DNA from: Dimorphilus gyrociliatus | Taxonomy: Eukaryota; Annelida; Polychaeta; Dinophilidae | Length of the DNA stretch: 64,000 nucleotides | NCBI GenBank assembly: GCA_904063045.1 | Contig: CAJFCJ010000006.1 | Location: 3,178,408-3,242,407, forward strand | Direction: 5' to 3' | Shown here: positions 9,838 through 20,225 of the stretch, in pieces | Layout of the letters: each line of letters starts with the position of its first letter | Position numbering within the stretch: the stretch's first letter is position 1 | Notes under the pieces: model-generated | Database searches by the model: none | The model's input: only the letters and a program-made list of their open reading frames with translations | What the model was told of the DNA's origin: nothing | Made by a program: the position numbers and the translations under genes

Positions 9838-12800
9838 ATGTCGGTGAGGCCGCCTAAAATCGTTGTGAATGATGCTGATCAGCCGGGCAGCCCAGAATCA
9901 CCTAATTCAGTCGTTTCAGTTCGTCACTTTTAAAAAGACAAACTAATTTTTTTTACTTAATAAATTTTCGTTTTCTTTATTATTCCTTTTTTTTTTACCT
10001 CACTACTTACCTTAACTTTTTTTGTTGTAGTTTTCTGATGATGTTGTCCTTCAGAAGGCTAAAGACAGTAGCAGAACACCTTCTGTTGCTAAGGTAAAAT
10101 CTCCTGCTTCTCAATTAGTCTATTAATTATATCACAAATTCAAACTTTATATTCTTTTAAAAACTTTTATTCAAACGGAAACAGGGTTCATCTCATCACA
10201 AAATTACTCCAGCTTCACTAGATTTGAATAAAATCAGTTTTTCAAAACCTAGAAAGAGGATTTCCAGTCAATATTCAGTACTTATACTTTATCTTTATTT
10301 CCATATATCTCAAATTTATACTTACGGATGTTAGTTGAACAAAATTATTGTTTTATTTTTAATTTTTTCAGAGTCATAGCTATCATGAAATAGAAAACAA
10401 ACAGTTTTTAGAAAAACAGGAAAAGATTACTCCGGCCGTGAGCAACATTTAGTTAATTTTTAAAAATAACAAATATAATAATAATATATTTTATATATTT
10501 CTTAATAGAGACTGCAGAAAATATCTTTGATAAGATGGCTAGTGAACTTTCTAGTGGGCGCTTACGTCGCAGTAATAGCTTTCCTGGTATATATCCTTAT
10601 CAAGTACATCTCGAAAGCGAAGTTTTTAGGCCTCTATGCTTGTAAGTTACATAAAAGATTTCATATAATCTGTCATAAAATTTTTTATAAAATAAGTTCA
10701 AGATATTACGTAACTAATGAGTTTTCTATTCAATTTTTTCTTTCTTATTTCTTCGTCTAATCAATATAGTAACTGAAAAATGCGAAGGAAAAACATGGGC
10801 TTGCCTATTCCTCCCAGGGTTCGTTTGGGTTCTTATCAATTGTGCTCTTATCACTTTGGGATCATATTTGGTTACTTATCATGCTGTAAGTATCTTTTTT
10901 TTAAAGTTCAATTATACATGCTTATGCTTGATATAAAATATTTAAATACAATACGCCTAAATTGTGTAACGATGTAAATATTTAGCCACATGCTGCCGGA
11001 AGTGGAATTCCTCAAATTAAGTGTTACCTAAATGGAATTCGGCTACCTGGACTTCTCAGCTTAAAGACAATGATCGCAAAGGCTGGAGGAGTTGTCCTCT
11101 CAGTAACAGGAGGCTTAGCCTGTGGAAAAGAAGGACCTATGATACACTCTGGTGCAATTTGTGCTTCCGGAATGGCTAGAGGAGATTTTTCAGTAGGGAA
11201 ATGTAAGGCAGAAATAAAGGTAGAAAAATTTATAATTCTGCTATTATTGTAAATTTATTATAAGAGTTTTTAATTTATAGGCGTTTAAGCCGCTAAGAAG
11301 TGATCCAGAGAGAAGAGACTTTGTTGCTGCGGGTGCTGCTTCAGGGGTTTCAGCTGCATTTGGAGCACCAATAGGTTAGTTCGGTATCTTTTAGGACTTT
11401 GGATATTTTTGTGAGTTATTAACTATTATTTCTTGTTAGGCGGAGTTTTGTTCAGTTTGGAAGAGGGCGCTAGTTTTCTTAGTCAAGTGCTAACTTGGCG
11501 AATGGTGAGTTATTGATAAATAGTGTACTTAAACTAGAATTATTATAATAGTGTACATAGAATTGAAGAAAATGCAATTTATTTAACCAGCTCTTCTCCT
11601 CTATGACTGCCTCTCTGTTACTAAACATTTTCATGAGTGCTTTGAAGGGACATCCTGAAAACATGTCAAATCCAGGTCTCGTTAGCTTCGGCATGATGGG
11701 AGTAAGCATTGAAATAGAATGTCAAAAGATAAAAATTAATATCTATGAAATTGTATCGCATAATTAGGACATTAGTTACAAGACGTTTGAACTTCCCATT
11801 TTTATGGTTATGGCTCTTATAGGAGGCTTATCAGGAGCAGGATTCAATTTTTTAAACTATCACATAACCGTCTTAAGAAGAAAGTTAGATGAATAGAATA
11901 TTACAATTTTAAATTAGTTAATTAAATTTTATTTAGATGAAATTAACGTTATACTTGCTGAAAATCATTACAGATACATTAAGGAAAATTGGAAGAAAGT
12001 TGCCGAAGCCGTTTTGGTTGCTGCCAGTAGCGCCATCATTCTCTTAGTGATGATTTTTTCCGTCCCAAATTGCTCTCCAGTTAAAGGATATAACGCAACA
12101 AGTACTGAAAATATGACGAGTCATTCTATTCATAAAAGAGCCGCAGTTCAAGAAAATAGTCATGGAAATGACAACCACAGCGATATGCATACTATTCACT
12201 ATGGTGAACATGGAGACCACGGATATATGTTTAGAGTAAAGTATTCGTTTTATAGATATAATCCTTTTTCTCCATTTGTTAAAATTAATTGTAGGGCAAT
12301 TGTCCATATGGTCAACATAATAGGATGGCTGATATATTATTTAAGACACCCGAGGGAGGTTTACACGCTATGCTACACGAACCCTGGGATTATTGGGATT
12401 TTAAGACCTTGGCAATACTATTCGTTGTTTATCATCTATTAGCAACTTGGACATATGGCCTTATGGTCTCAAGCGGTGTATTTATCCCTTCTCTTCTAAT
12501 TGGAGGTTTATATGGTAGAATAATTGGTATGGCTGTAATCAAACTACTACCAGCGGCAGGAACAAATATTGGTAAATATGTTCTTGTTGGAGCTGCTTGT
12601 CAATTGGGTGGCACAGTAAGAATGACTATTTCTCTTACGGTTATTGTAATTGAGTGCACAGGAGACATTACTTTTGGATTACCTATTATGTTGAGTCTTA
12701 TAATTGCAAAGTGGATGGGTGATTTCTTTAACCCAGTTAGTAAAGTGCAAGGATTGCTTGTTAGAAAAAATTTTATGACTTTGTCTTCTTTTTTTATAAC

Positions 12801-13683
12801 AGGGAATCTACGATTTACATATCGAAATATTAGGAATTCCCCTTCTACCTTGGGAGCCTCCAGAAATGTGCTATGATGTAAAAGCTAGGTTGGTGCAAAA
12901 GTTGAATTAAGAGAATAAAATATTGTAAAATCTTAATCTTTCAAGGGATGTTATGTCAACACCTGTCTTTACTATGAGAAAGACAGAATTGGCTAATCGT
13001 GTTCACCAAGTGCTTAACGAAGGAGAATACTTAAACGGTTTTCCAGTTGTTAGAGAATATGAAACTGCTGATAACGAAAAGGTGAATAACTAATAATTAG
13101 CAAAATAATAGATTACCTGTGGGTATTATTAACTATAATTCTAACTTAGGCCTATTCTACTTATGGAAAACTTTGCGGTTTTATAACCCAAGAGCAATTG
13201 AAGGCAGCCTTAGAGCAACACGTAAGTACTCTTATCGAGATAAGTACGTCCTCTGATAATTTTGCCAATTTTATCAATTGTGCTATTACGTAGGATCAAC
13301 ATTACTCTGATTTGGAGGCTACTATCGATTTGGAACCATTTATGGACACTGGTCCCTTTACAATCTTGGAAGTGAGCAACTGATATAAATTTTTACACTC
13401 AAATCTTTTAGGCAATTTTTCATCATTCTATTAATTTTCAGGATGTTTCACTGCCAAAAATATTTAAACTATTTAGAGGATTAGGAATGCGTCACTTGAC
13501 AGTTGTAGACGAAGATAATAGAGTAAGTTTTGATTAAAAATTTTTCAGTCTATAAAAGATAATAAAACTACAATTTGAATTCAGGTAATTGGAATAATTA
13601 CTCGGCAAGATCTGGCAAGATATCGAAGTGAAGTTCATAAAGGAAAATTCAAGTTTGAAGAACTTCATGTTATAAAAGAATAA
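9838..13683 (+). CDS. CLCN7: ClC-7 chloride/proton exchanger
   Basis: Nineteen exons (9838-9918, 10031-10093, 10185-10277, 10372-10437, 10509-10641, 10770-10885, 10986-11219, 11281-11374, 11440-11504, 11591-11701, 11768-11883, 11974-12235, 12295-12744, 12803-12888, 12946-13081, 13150-13221, 13294-13371, 13442-13522, 13585-13683) give 811 residues; human ClC-7 has 805. The anion-pathway motifs are present: GSGIPQIKC (about 190), [10 protein letters not shown] with gating Glu233, FSLEEGASF with the proton Glu (302), and [10 protein letters not shown]. Two CBS domains form the cytosolic C-terminus ([26 protein letters not shown]). The family exchanges 2 Cl- for 1 H+ in lysosomes and ruffled borders, with OSTM1 as beta subunit. 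Exon 12 encodes an enlarged, His-rich luminal loop with two N-glycosylation sequons (NAT, NMT). Identity as ClC-7 rather than ClC-6 rests on overall fit. Confidence 0.92.
11462..11471 (+). other. CTCF-like core inside CLCN7 exon 9
   Basis: AGAGGGCGCT matches the core AGRKGGCRSY. It lies within coding sequence (LEEGAS), so the match may simply reflect the conserved protein motif. Confidence 0.2.
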
Positions 13684-14209
13684 ATAGACTATTTGAATGA
13701 GTTATTTTTATAAAGAACAAAATTAATGATTATTTAAGCTTGATACCTGAACAATTTGCTCAATTGGAAATATTAGTTCAAATGCTTTATTTTTCTTCTA
13801 CGTTTTTGTGCCATGTTGTAGAGAAGTATGATTACTTTTTTTTATCAATTTACTGTTCATTTAGATATAGTCAACAATTACTTTAGATCATAGTTAGAAA
13901 AATTGAATTTTATTGAAATAATATATTTTAAAAACATTTATTACAGTTTTTTGACTGTTTCTCTCACAAGTTTAATATTATTTATTTGTTTTTTTTAAGT
14001 CCAAACATATGTTTATCAAACGTAGTATTTTAAATTAAGTTGAATAGCCAAATTCAAAAAGAAGAGGCGAAAACAAAGAAATTATATACCTACTACTGTA
14101 AATATATAGTTTATTCTTGTTTTTATCAAGATGTAAAATACATAGATTATCCGAAGTTTGTAGAGCATAAATAATCGAACTTTCCTTATATGTATATAAT
14201 AAATAAAAA
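13684..14209. other. Convergent 3' region between CLCN7 and Wnt
   Basis: About 525 bp of AT-rich sequence between tail-to-tail genes, presumably both 3' UTRs. No coding frame or RNA gene seen. Confidence 0.5.
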
Positions 14210-16241
14210 CTACTTACAAGTGTTGATTTGGATACGTGTCACACATCTTTTACATTTTACATAACAGCACCAATAGTACTTGCAATAGCATCTGTGTGAT
14301 TTTTCAATCTGATGAGTAGTAAAGCCTCTCGAACAACACATATCGGAGCAATTATTTTCCTTACACGTTCTACCTTCAGTTCCAGGAGTATGGAAAAAAT
14401 TATCGGGTCTGCAATAATCAGGTGACGGTACGTTATAAACTAATGTAGTTTTTTCCGGTGTATTTTTTGTATGATATTTTGACGGGAACTTTCTTTTAAG
14501 TACTCTCTTCTGTCTTCTCCTATCCAGTCGACTTTTAACGTACATATGATTTTTCGGATTTCTATAGATTTCCTTTGAAGATGGAAGGAATTAATTGTTA
14601 TTATTATAATCCATATGTTTATAATAAATTAAATATATAGTGTATAAAAAGTGTACATTTATTGGAATATATTGTATAGTTAATGCAAATTTACGATAGC
14701 CAATTAAAATATTTCTAATCCAACGAAATATTTTCATTGGGTAATAAAAAGAGAAGAGGAAATGAGTCACGTGACAAAAAAAATTCATTAACATCTATTA
14801 AGATTGTACTTACCATTAAACATCCTTTTAAGTTTGTTATATAGTTACATAATAGTAATAAAGTTTGATTGTCTTGTTTTTTATTTGTATTAAATTGTAT
14901 AAACTTACGTATAAGTCTCTAGCGAGAAATTCGTATGTGGGTACAACTGTCCAACATGTTTTGATAATGCATGTTCCACTGTTACCATGACATTTACACC
15001 TCGTTTCCAGAGCTTTCCTAACTACCTTAGAAATGATAAACAAAGCCGGCCGTTAAATTACCATTAGGAGTTAATTTATCAATTTAACGGTCCATCTTAG
15101 ACACAAAAGTAAACCTACTTCTCTGCCCAGTTCATTATTATGCAGTCTGACCAAATTTCTAGTGTTCAGCTTTCTCGTCCTTGTCCTATTGGATAGTTTA
15201 GCCCTATATCTTTGCTATAAGATTTAACGATGAAAGTGCTTAATTATGAACAAATTTACAAGATTTTACCCTCAGTTTGTAATTCCATTTAACGTCTCCG
15301 AAATAGGTGGCAAACTTTTCAGCGAATCTCGTATTATCAACGCATCCTTTATAGTGAAAAATTTCTTCTTTACCATCCTTTTTAACTTTTTCTTTCTTGT
15401 TTAAGGTTTGACATTGACAGCTCCTAGTCGAATCACTTACGCATGCGCGAGCGATTGTTCTCATTAAGAAGGCGTTGGAAAACGCATGTACATAAGCTAA
15501 TTGTTTTGTACCATAAACGAGGTCACCGCCAAAGTTTGGTGCTTTTCTTGCAGTGGTACAATTCCATCTTTCGTTTTCCAAAGAATTTGGACAGTAATGC
15601 ATAAAGTTTTCGACTGTAGTGTACAACGACTTCATTAGATCTTTTTGTTTTCTGCATATAAGAGCCTGATCCCTTGTGAAGATCCCTTTCTTCCTCAACT
15701 CTGAACATTGACGATTTCTTTCCACTTGAGTTATATTTTCTTTAAAAATTCCCCTATAGAAAAATATGGAAAAAGTAATAGAAGAAAATGTTTAAGGTGT
15801 TGGGAAAATTGCGTTCGAAGGCATAAAATAGCGTTACGAAGTCGTAAAATGTCTTTTCGAGCTTATCGGTTGGGCGACTTTAATGACGGTCGTAAAAAAA
15901 GAGGAAAAAAAACACCCGTTCGGCTTGTAATGTTATTTGATTCTACTGGTATTAATTATTCTATTCCCATTTCTATTGGTATATTTCATTCTTTTCTTAT
16001 TTCTCTCTCTCTCTCTCTCCTTTCTTTCTGTTAATATGATAATTTTTTCTGCTAATTACAATATGCCAATGTAATATTATTGCTCTCCTTTCTGTTCTCC
16101 TCCAAATAAGGCGTAAATCTCTTAAATTCCCCTAACTTTTTAGCTTACTACATAAGTTTAAAAACTTTATACTTACAGCCAGTTAATTGCAAACGAACTG
16201 CAGATAAAACTATTCAATAAAATTGCTTGTAAAAGTAACAT
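14210..16241 (-). CDS. Wnt family secreted ligand, Wnt9-like C-terminus
   Basis: Five exons (16241-16177, 15753-15270, 15214-15119, 15025-14909, 14572-14210) join into 374 residues, a normal Wnt length. Exon 1 is a signal peptide (MLLLQAILLNSFICSSFA) ending INWL. Hallmarks follow in order: ERWNCTT, ARACVSDSTRSCQCQ, LVRLHNNELGRE, CKCHGNSGTCIIKTCW with the palmitoleoylated Ser in HGNSG, and the C-terminal knuckle SPDYC, CCSRGFTTHQ, WCCYVKCKRC, ending in TCK. Wnts are lipid-modified by Porcupine, carried by Wntless and bind Frizzled. The short Cys spacing GRTCKENNCSDMCC, the CRP after SPDY, and PGTEGR resemble Wnt9, but the rest is divergent and Wnt11 or Wnt16 cannot be excluded. Intron 1 (423 bp) and intron 4 (336 bp) are long for this genome. 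Confidence 0.93.
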
Positions 16242-16698
16242 TCTCTTATGTATGTCATATAATCTTCTTCAATTGATAAGCTTTTCGATTCAACTGACTC
16301 CTCACTGGACGAATATTGTCTAAACAACCAAGACGAACCAGGTGGCGAAAGAAATAAAAAAAACTACGGTGCTGCTACCTATAAATGGAATTTACCTTGT
16401 CTTTGAGTGAACGAACACAAAGTTTTATAAAAACGTTATGTTGATATTAAATAGATAAAAACAATTTCATGCGTTCTTGTAAAATAAAAAAGACACTACT
16501 GTTTTTCCACCCAATTCTCTAAAACATATGAATATTCATTAGAAGGAATGATATAAATATTCAAATTTATGGACATTGAATTATAAAATATTACGTTAAT
16601 AAGCTATTTATTATAATATTTATTCAAATTATAAGGAGGAAACGATTGATGGAGACCAGTGGTAATCGTTCCCTTAAGATATTTATATCTATAAACAA

Positions 16699-16730
16699 GA
16701 GAGAGAGAGAGAGAAAGAGAGAGGGAAAGA
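16699..16730. repeat. (GA)n microsatellite
   Basis: Imperfect GA dinucleotide tract with a few AAG interruptions, upstream of the Wnt start codon. GAGA-type tracts can be promoter elements, but this one may be an ordinary microsatellite. Confidence 0.8.
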
Positions 16731-17232
16731 GTGCAAGTTTACTCTGGTACGAATAGATTAACCCGTTTAATTATATATTACACACCTGTATAAGCTATAA
16801 AAGCCTTTTAAAAAATCATTTAACATTGTAACCGCTTCTAGAAACATGTATATATTGCAAATATATATAAAGTGAACTTGAAAAAACTAGGCTATTCTAG
16901 GCCGAATTCAAACTAATAATAAACAAAAAAAGACATAACAAAGACAAGGATTATTAATAAAAGAAAGAGGAGAAAGAGAGAAGTAATTTAAAATACTTTT
17001 ATACTATAAAATAAAATAAACGAGATCTTTTTTCTTTAAAAAAAAAAAGAATTTCGTATTTATATGTAAATGTTTTGGAAAATTCTATCAAAGTATCGCT
17101 ACCTCACTTAGATTATTTACTTTAAAAGAAATTATTACGTAACATTGTATAATGAACAAGAAGAAAAACAACATAAAAGAATCTATTTCTATTGAAATTG
17201 ACTATCTTTGGTATAATAAAAAAGAAAACGGA

Positions 17233-17283
17233 ATAGTAGTAGTAGAAGAAGAAGAAGAAGAAGAAGAAGACGAAGAAGAAGAA
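17233..17283. repeat. (TAG)n/(GAA)n trinucleotide microsatellite
   Basis: A short AGT run passes into about 14 GAA/GAC units. It creates a spurious poly-Glu frame. Confidence 0.85.
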
Positions 17284-17457
17284 TGGAAAGAAAGGAGAAA
17301 ACCTTTTAAAATTTTTTCTATTAATTACTTGTTACAAGTTTCCTTTATTAAATAAAACCTGCTTCATACTTTCTTGGATTTTATGAATAAAACTGAAGTT
17401 TTAATGAGTTTAATAGTTAATTTTATAGAGAATTTGAAAAAAAAAAACTGTATATCT

Positions 17458-17483
17458 ATAATATATATATATATATATATATA
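17458..17483. repeat. (TA)n microsatellite
   Basis: Uninterrupted TA dinucleotides about 20 bp beyond the transglutaminase stop codon. Confidence 0.85.
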
Positions 17484-17503
17484 GTTTGTTTGTAAATTTA
17501 AAG

Positions 17504-19864
17504 TTATGCTTGTATTTTGACATCAGCAATTCCAGTGACTCCGGTTAGTTGTGCAGAATGGAAGGATGCCAGTAATGATTTTACCCCGCTATGAACAGGC
17601 ACCATATTTACAGTTGTACTAACTCTTTCGTACGATTCAACATCTCTGCAAAATTGAGAATTTAATTTTAAAGTTTTATGATACTAAATGTTTTATAAAT
17701 ATAGGTTTTACCTGCAAGATATGATTTCTATTAGTCCTCCTGGTCCTTCTACTCTCCATTCGCATTGGGTCAAGGCTACCGGCAAAGTATTCTCTAGTTC
17801 TATTGATAGGTTGCATGGTACGCCTACTCTTACGAGTGGAGGTATTTTAATTGACAATTCAGGGCTCTTTAATCTTCCTCTTTGGACATGTGCATATTGT
17901 TGTCCAGTTTGTTGTACACTTGCTCTTACTGCAACGTCAAAACAAAGATGATCTGTCAGCGTATATATATAGTCTTCATATGTTAGATGTAAGGTAAGAG
18001 TTTCAGCTTTGATGGCTGGTAATTCTATGTCGTACACTCTCTGCTTATTTACCGCTTTCCTTATACCCGTATAGTAGACGCTAAGGACCGCGATTGTCAA
18101 GGTTACGTTCCTTACAGACCTACTACAATTTTGTACTGTAATGGTTACGTCGAACGGGGCTCCGGCAATAAGATCTTCTGGAACAGATGCTTCAATTTTT
18201 ACATCTTCTATTTCGTTAACACTCGACATATCCAATTGCGTGCGAGCGCAAGGCAAATTTGCAGATCGAACTGACGCTCTCTTCTCTTCGCTTCCTATAG
18301 AGAATTTATAGTTAGCACTGATATCCACTTGGAGAGGGAGAACATGTTTATGTGTCTTATCCAACACAGTTACTCCTTTAGGATTTCTCTGGCAAATTCC
18401 AATACTATTTGCTAGGGTGTCTTTTTCAACCCTTTTCATCCATCCTCCATCCTGTCTTCTTAACCAATGAACAACATCAGCATTAAGACTACCAAATGCG
18501 CAATCTGTTCCAAATGGGGCGTAAGCTAAACCTTTTTTTAGGGCACAAACTGATATAGGCCCAGCATATCCAGTGCTTATTGACATATGCCTGGGTAGAG
18601 GATCGACCATCTGCCATCCACCCATTCCTTTTGGTAAATCTCTTCTGGCAAAATAACACTCCAGCCAGACTCTATATGACCATATAAAGTCACTATCCAA
18701 ATTTGACATGGCAGAACCTTTCTCATCCCAATGAAAATCCAATGTTTTGTAGGAATCAAGATCATGAGCTACTGAGAATCCTGTTACTAATCTTGTAACA
18801 ATACCTAATGATTTGAATATAGAAGATAAAACGGCCGAAACTACAGAGCACTGGGCATAGCGAACTTTTTCTTCTTTCTCAAGCCATTTTTCCAGTATAG
18901 AAATGGTACTTAGCCATGCAGTTGGGGCTGTGCTTCCTTGGTATTTACCGTCGAATCTTGTTTCGACTACCCTTTCGCATATTAAAGGTGTTAAAGCTCT
19001 ACAGATGGCGATGACATCACCTCTTGAGTTGATGTCAACCGTTTCCAATAATTTTAGGGCCGAAGTGAGAACTGGAGTTTCATACTGAGAAAATTTCCAC
19101 GGTCTTATACCGGGTTGAAATTCACTTCCGGTTAGGATTCCACCAGTCTCTGAGAGAAGGTGCTCTTCCCTCTCCATTTCGTTATCCAAATATAAGCTAT
19201 CATACTGACAGAAGGGATTTCCTATGATAATTATATGAACTTTGTGCTTATAACTGTAAACAGACTTTAATTCTTCATTCAATCTTAGCGTGTCTATTTT
19301 TAGATTCCACGATCCTATTACACAATCAGGAGGGGAGTTTAATCGTAAATTGACGATATTTCCGTCCGTTGATAGGACATCAACACCCCATTTACACCGT
19401 CTCATTCCAAGATTAAAAGACATTGGTACAGACGTCCCTTTACTGTATCTAGGAGCATCTCCAATTTCGAGAACGACGGCTGCTTCATCTTCTTCGGTTA
19501 GGGGTCTATTAAATTCGACGCTAATATCGAATGATTGGCCTCTTCTAACAATAAGAGTTGCGGGATCCGAAGTACCATTTTCCCATTTAATTGCCCAAGT
19601 TAATTCGTAATTGTGTGTTTTATGATCAAGCGTGTTTTTGTGTACATTTAAGATGACGTCCTTTACCAGGACAGTTTCAGTTTCTATTCCTTCATAATTT
19701 GTATAATCGTTAACAGACCATCCTTTTGGTGGATCACAGCTTCTAACTGCTGTTAGTCGTCCAGTTGCCAGAGGAGGACAACTGCTCTCTGTCTCCGAGA
19801 CCTTACCATCTGGGGATGTTGATCCAGTCATCACCTTATTAAATTTATAGACTTTTTGAATCAT
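17504..19864 (-). CDS. Transglutaminase-fold protein lacking the catalytic His
   Basis: Two exons, 19864-17712 and 17645-17504, with a 66-bp intron, encode 764 residues, somewhat longer than TGM2. An in-frame TAA directly precedes the ATG at 19864; Met12 is an alternative start. The domain order is transglutaminase N (about 55-190), core (200-480) and two C-terminal beta-barrels, ending GVADV-like (GIADVKIQA). The core keeps GSEFQPGIRPWKFSQYE and the catalytic Cys339 in YAQCSVV, but the usual Trp after Cys is Ser340. The catalytic His of the family motif FHVW is Arg398 (SYRVW, codon AGA). Asp421 is kept (GWQMVDPLP). Known enzymes need Cys-His-Asp to crosslink Gln to Lys. This one is probably a structural pseudoenzyme, as band 4.2 (EPB42) is in vertebrates. 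No signal peptide seen. Confidence 0.92.
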
Positions 19865-20206
19865 TTAACTATTATTCTAACAAATTATTGCAGTTTATCA
19901 CTTGCAATTGCAGTATTAATATTTAAAGAAACCATTGGTTTGATTTGATAGATGAAATTGTTAAACTTACTTACCAAAAAAATCAAAAGTTAAAGTTAAT
20001 TGAAGTTTAACGTGTCGTTAGGTTGATAAGACACTTTTTGGTTGTCAGGCAATAACGCTTTAACCGCTGAGGAATCGATTAATAGTATTTGAGCGCGAAG
20101 GTTAAAGCGTGAAAGGCTATCAATTTTTTTATTATTACGACCACGTGATCAATATATTAACCATTCGATATTAAGCATGTTTTAGCGGGTAATTGACTTT
20201 TTGGTA
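19865..20206. promoter_or_regulatory. Bidirectional promoter region
   Basis: About 340 bp lie between the transglutaminase ATG (minus strand) and the predicted first exon of the IQ/VWA gene (plus strand). It is less AT-rich than its surroundings in places (for example 20040-20105 and an E-box CACGTG at 20142-20147). Two divergent start codons this close suggest a shared promoter. Confidence 0.4.
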
Positions 20207-20219
20207 AGCGCCATCTGTA
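20207..20219 (+). promoter_or_regulatory. AGCGCCATCTGTA motif (CTCF/YY1-like), start-proximal
   Basis: The reverse complement contains AGATGGCGCT, a full match to the CTCF core AGRKGGCRSY; GCCAT is also the YY1 core. It ends a few bases before the predicted ATG at 20226 and has the same orientation as the copies ahead of the L1CAM and FBXL16 genes. Confidence 0.5.
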
Positions 20220-20225
20220 TTTTAA

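Larger units (their letters stand above)
16242..17503. other. Wnt 5' flank and transglutaminase 3' flank
   Basis: About 1.26 kb between the Wnt start and the transglutaminase stop, both minus strand. It contains (GA)n and (GAA)n microsatellites and a TA tract. The open frame 17152-17355 is mostly the GAA repeat read as poly-Glu. Wnt regulatory DNA presumably lies here, but nothing specific is identified. Confidence 0.5.

Noticed and set aside
11462-11471. CTCF-core match within CLCN7 exon 9 as a regulatory site
   Set aside because: Fully explained by the conserved LEEGAS coding sequence.
17152-17355. Acidic poly-Glu frame
   Set aside because: Generated by the (GAA)n microsatellite.
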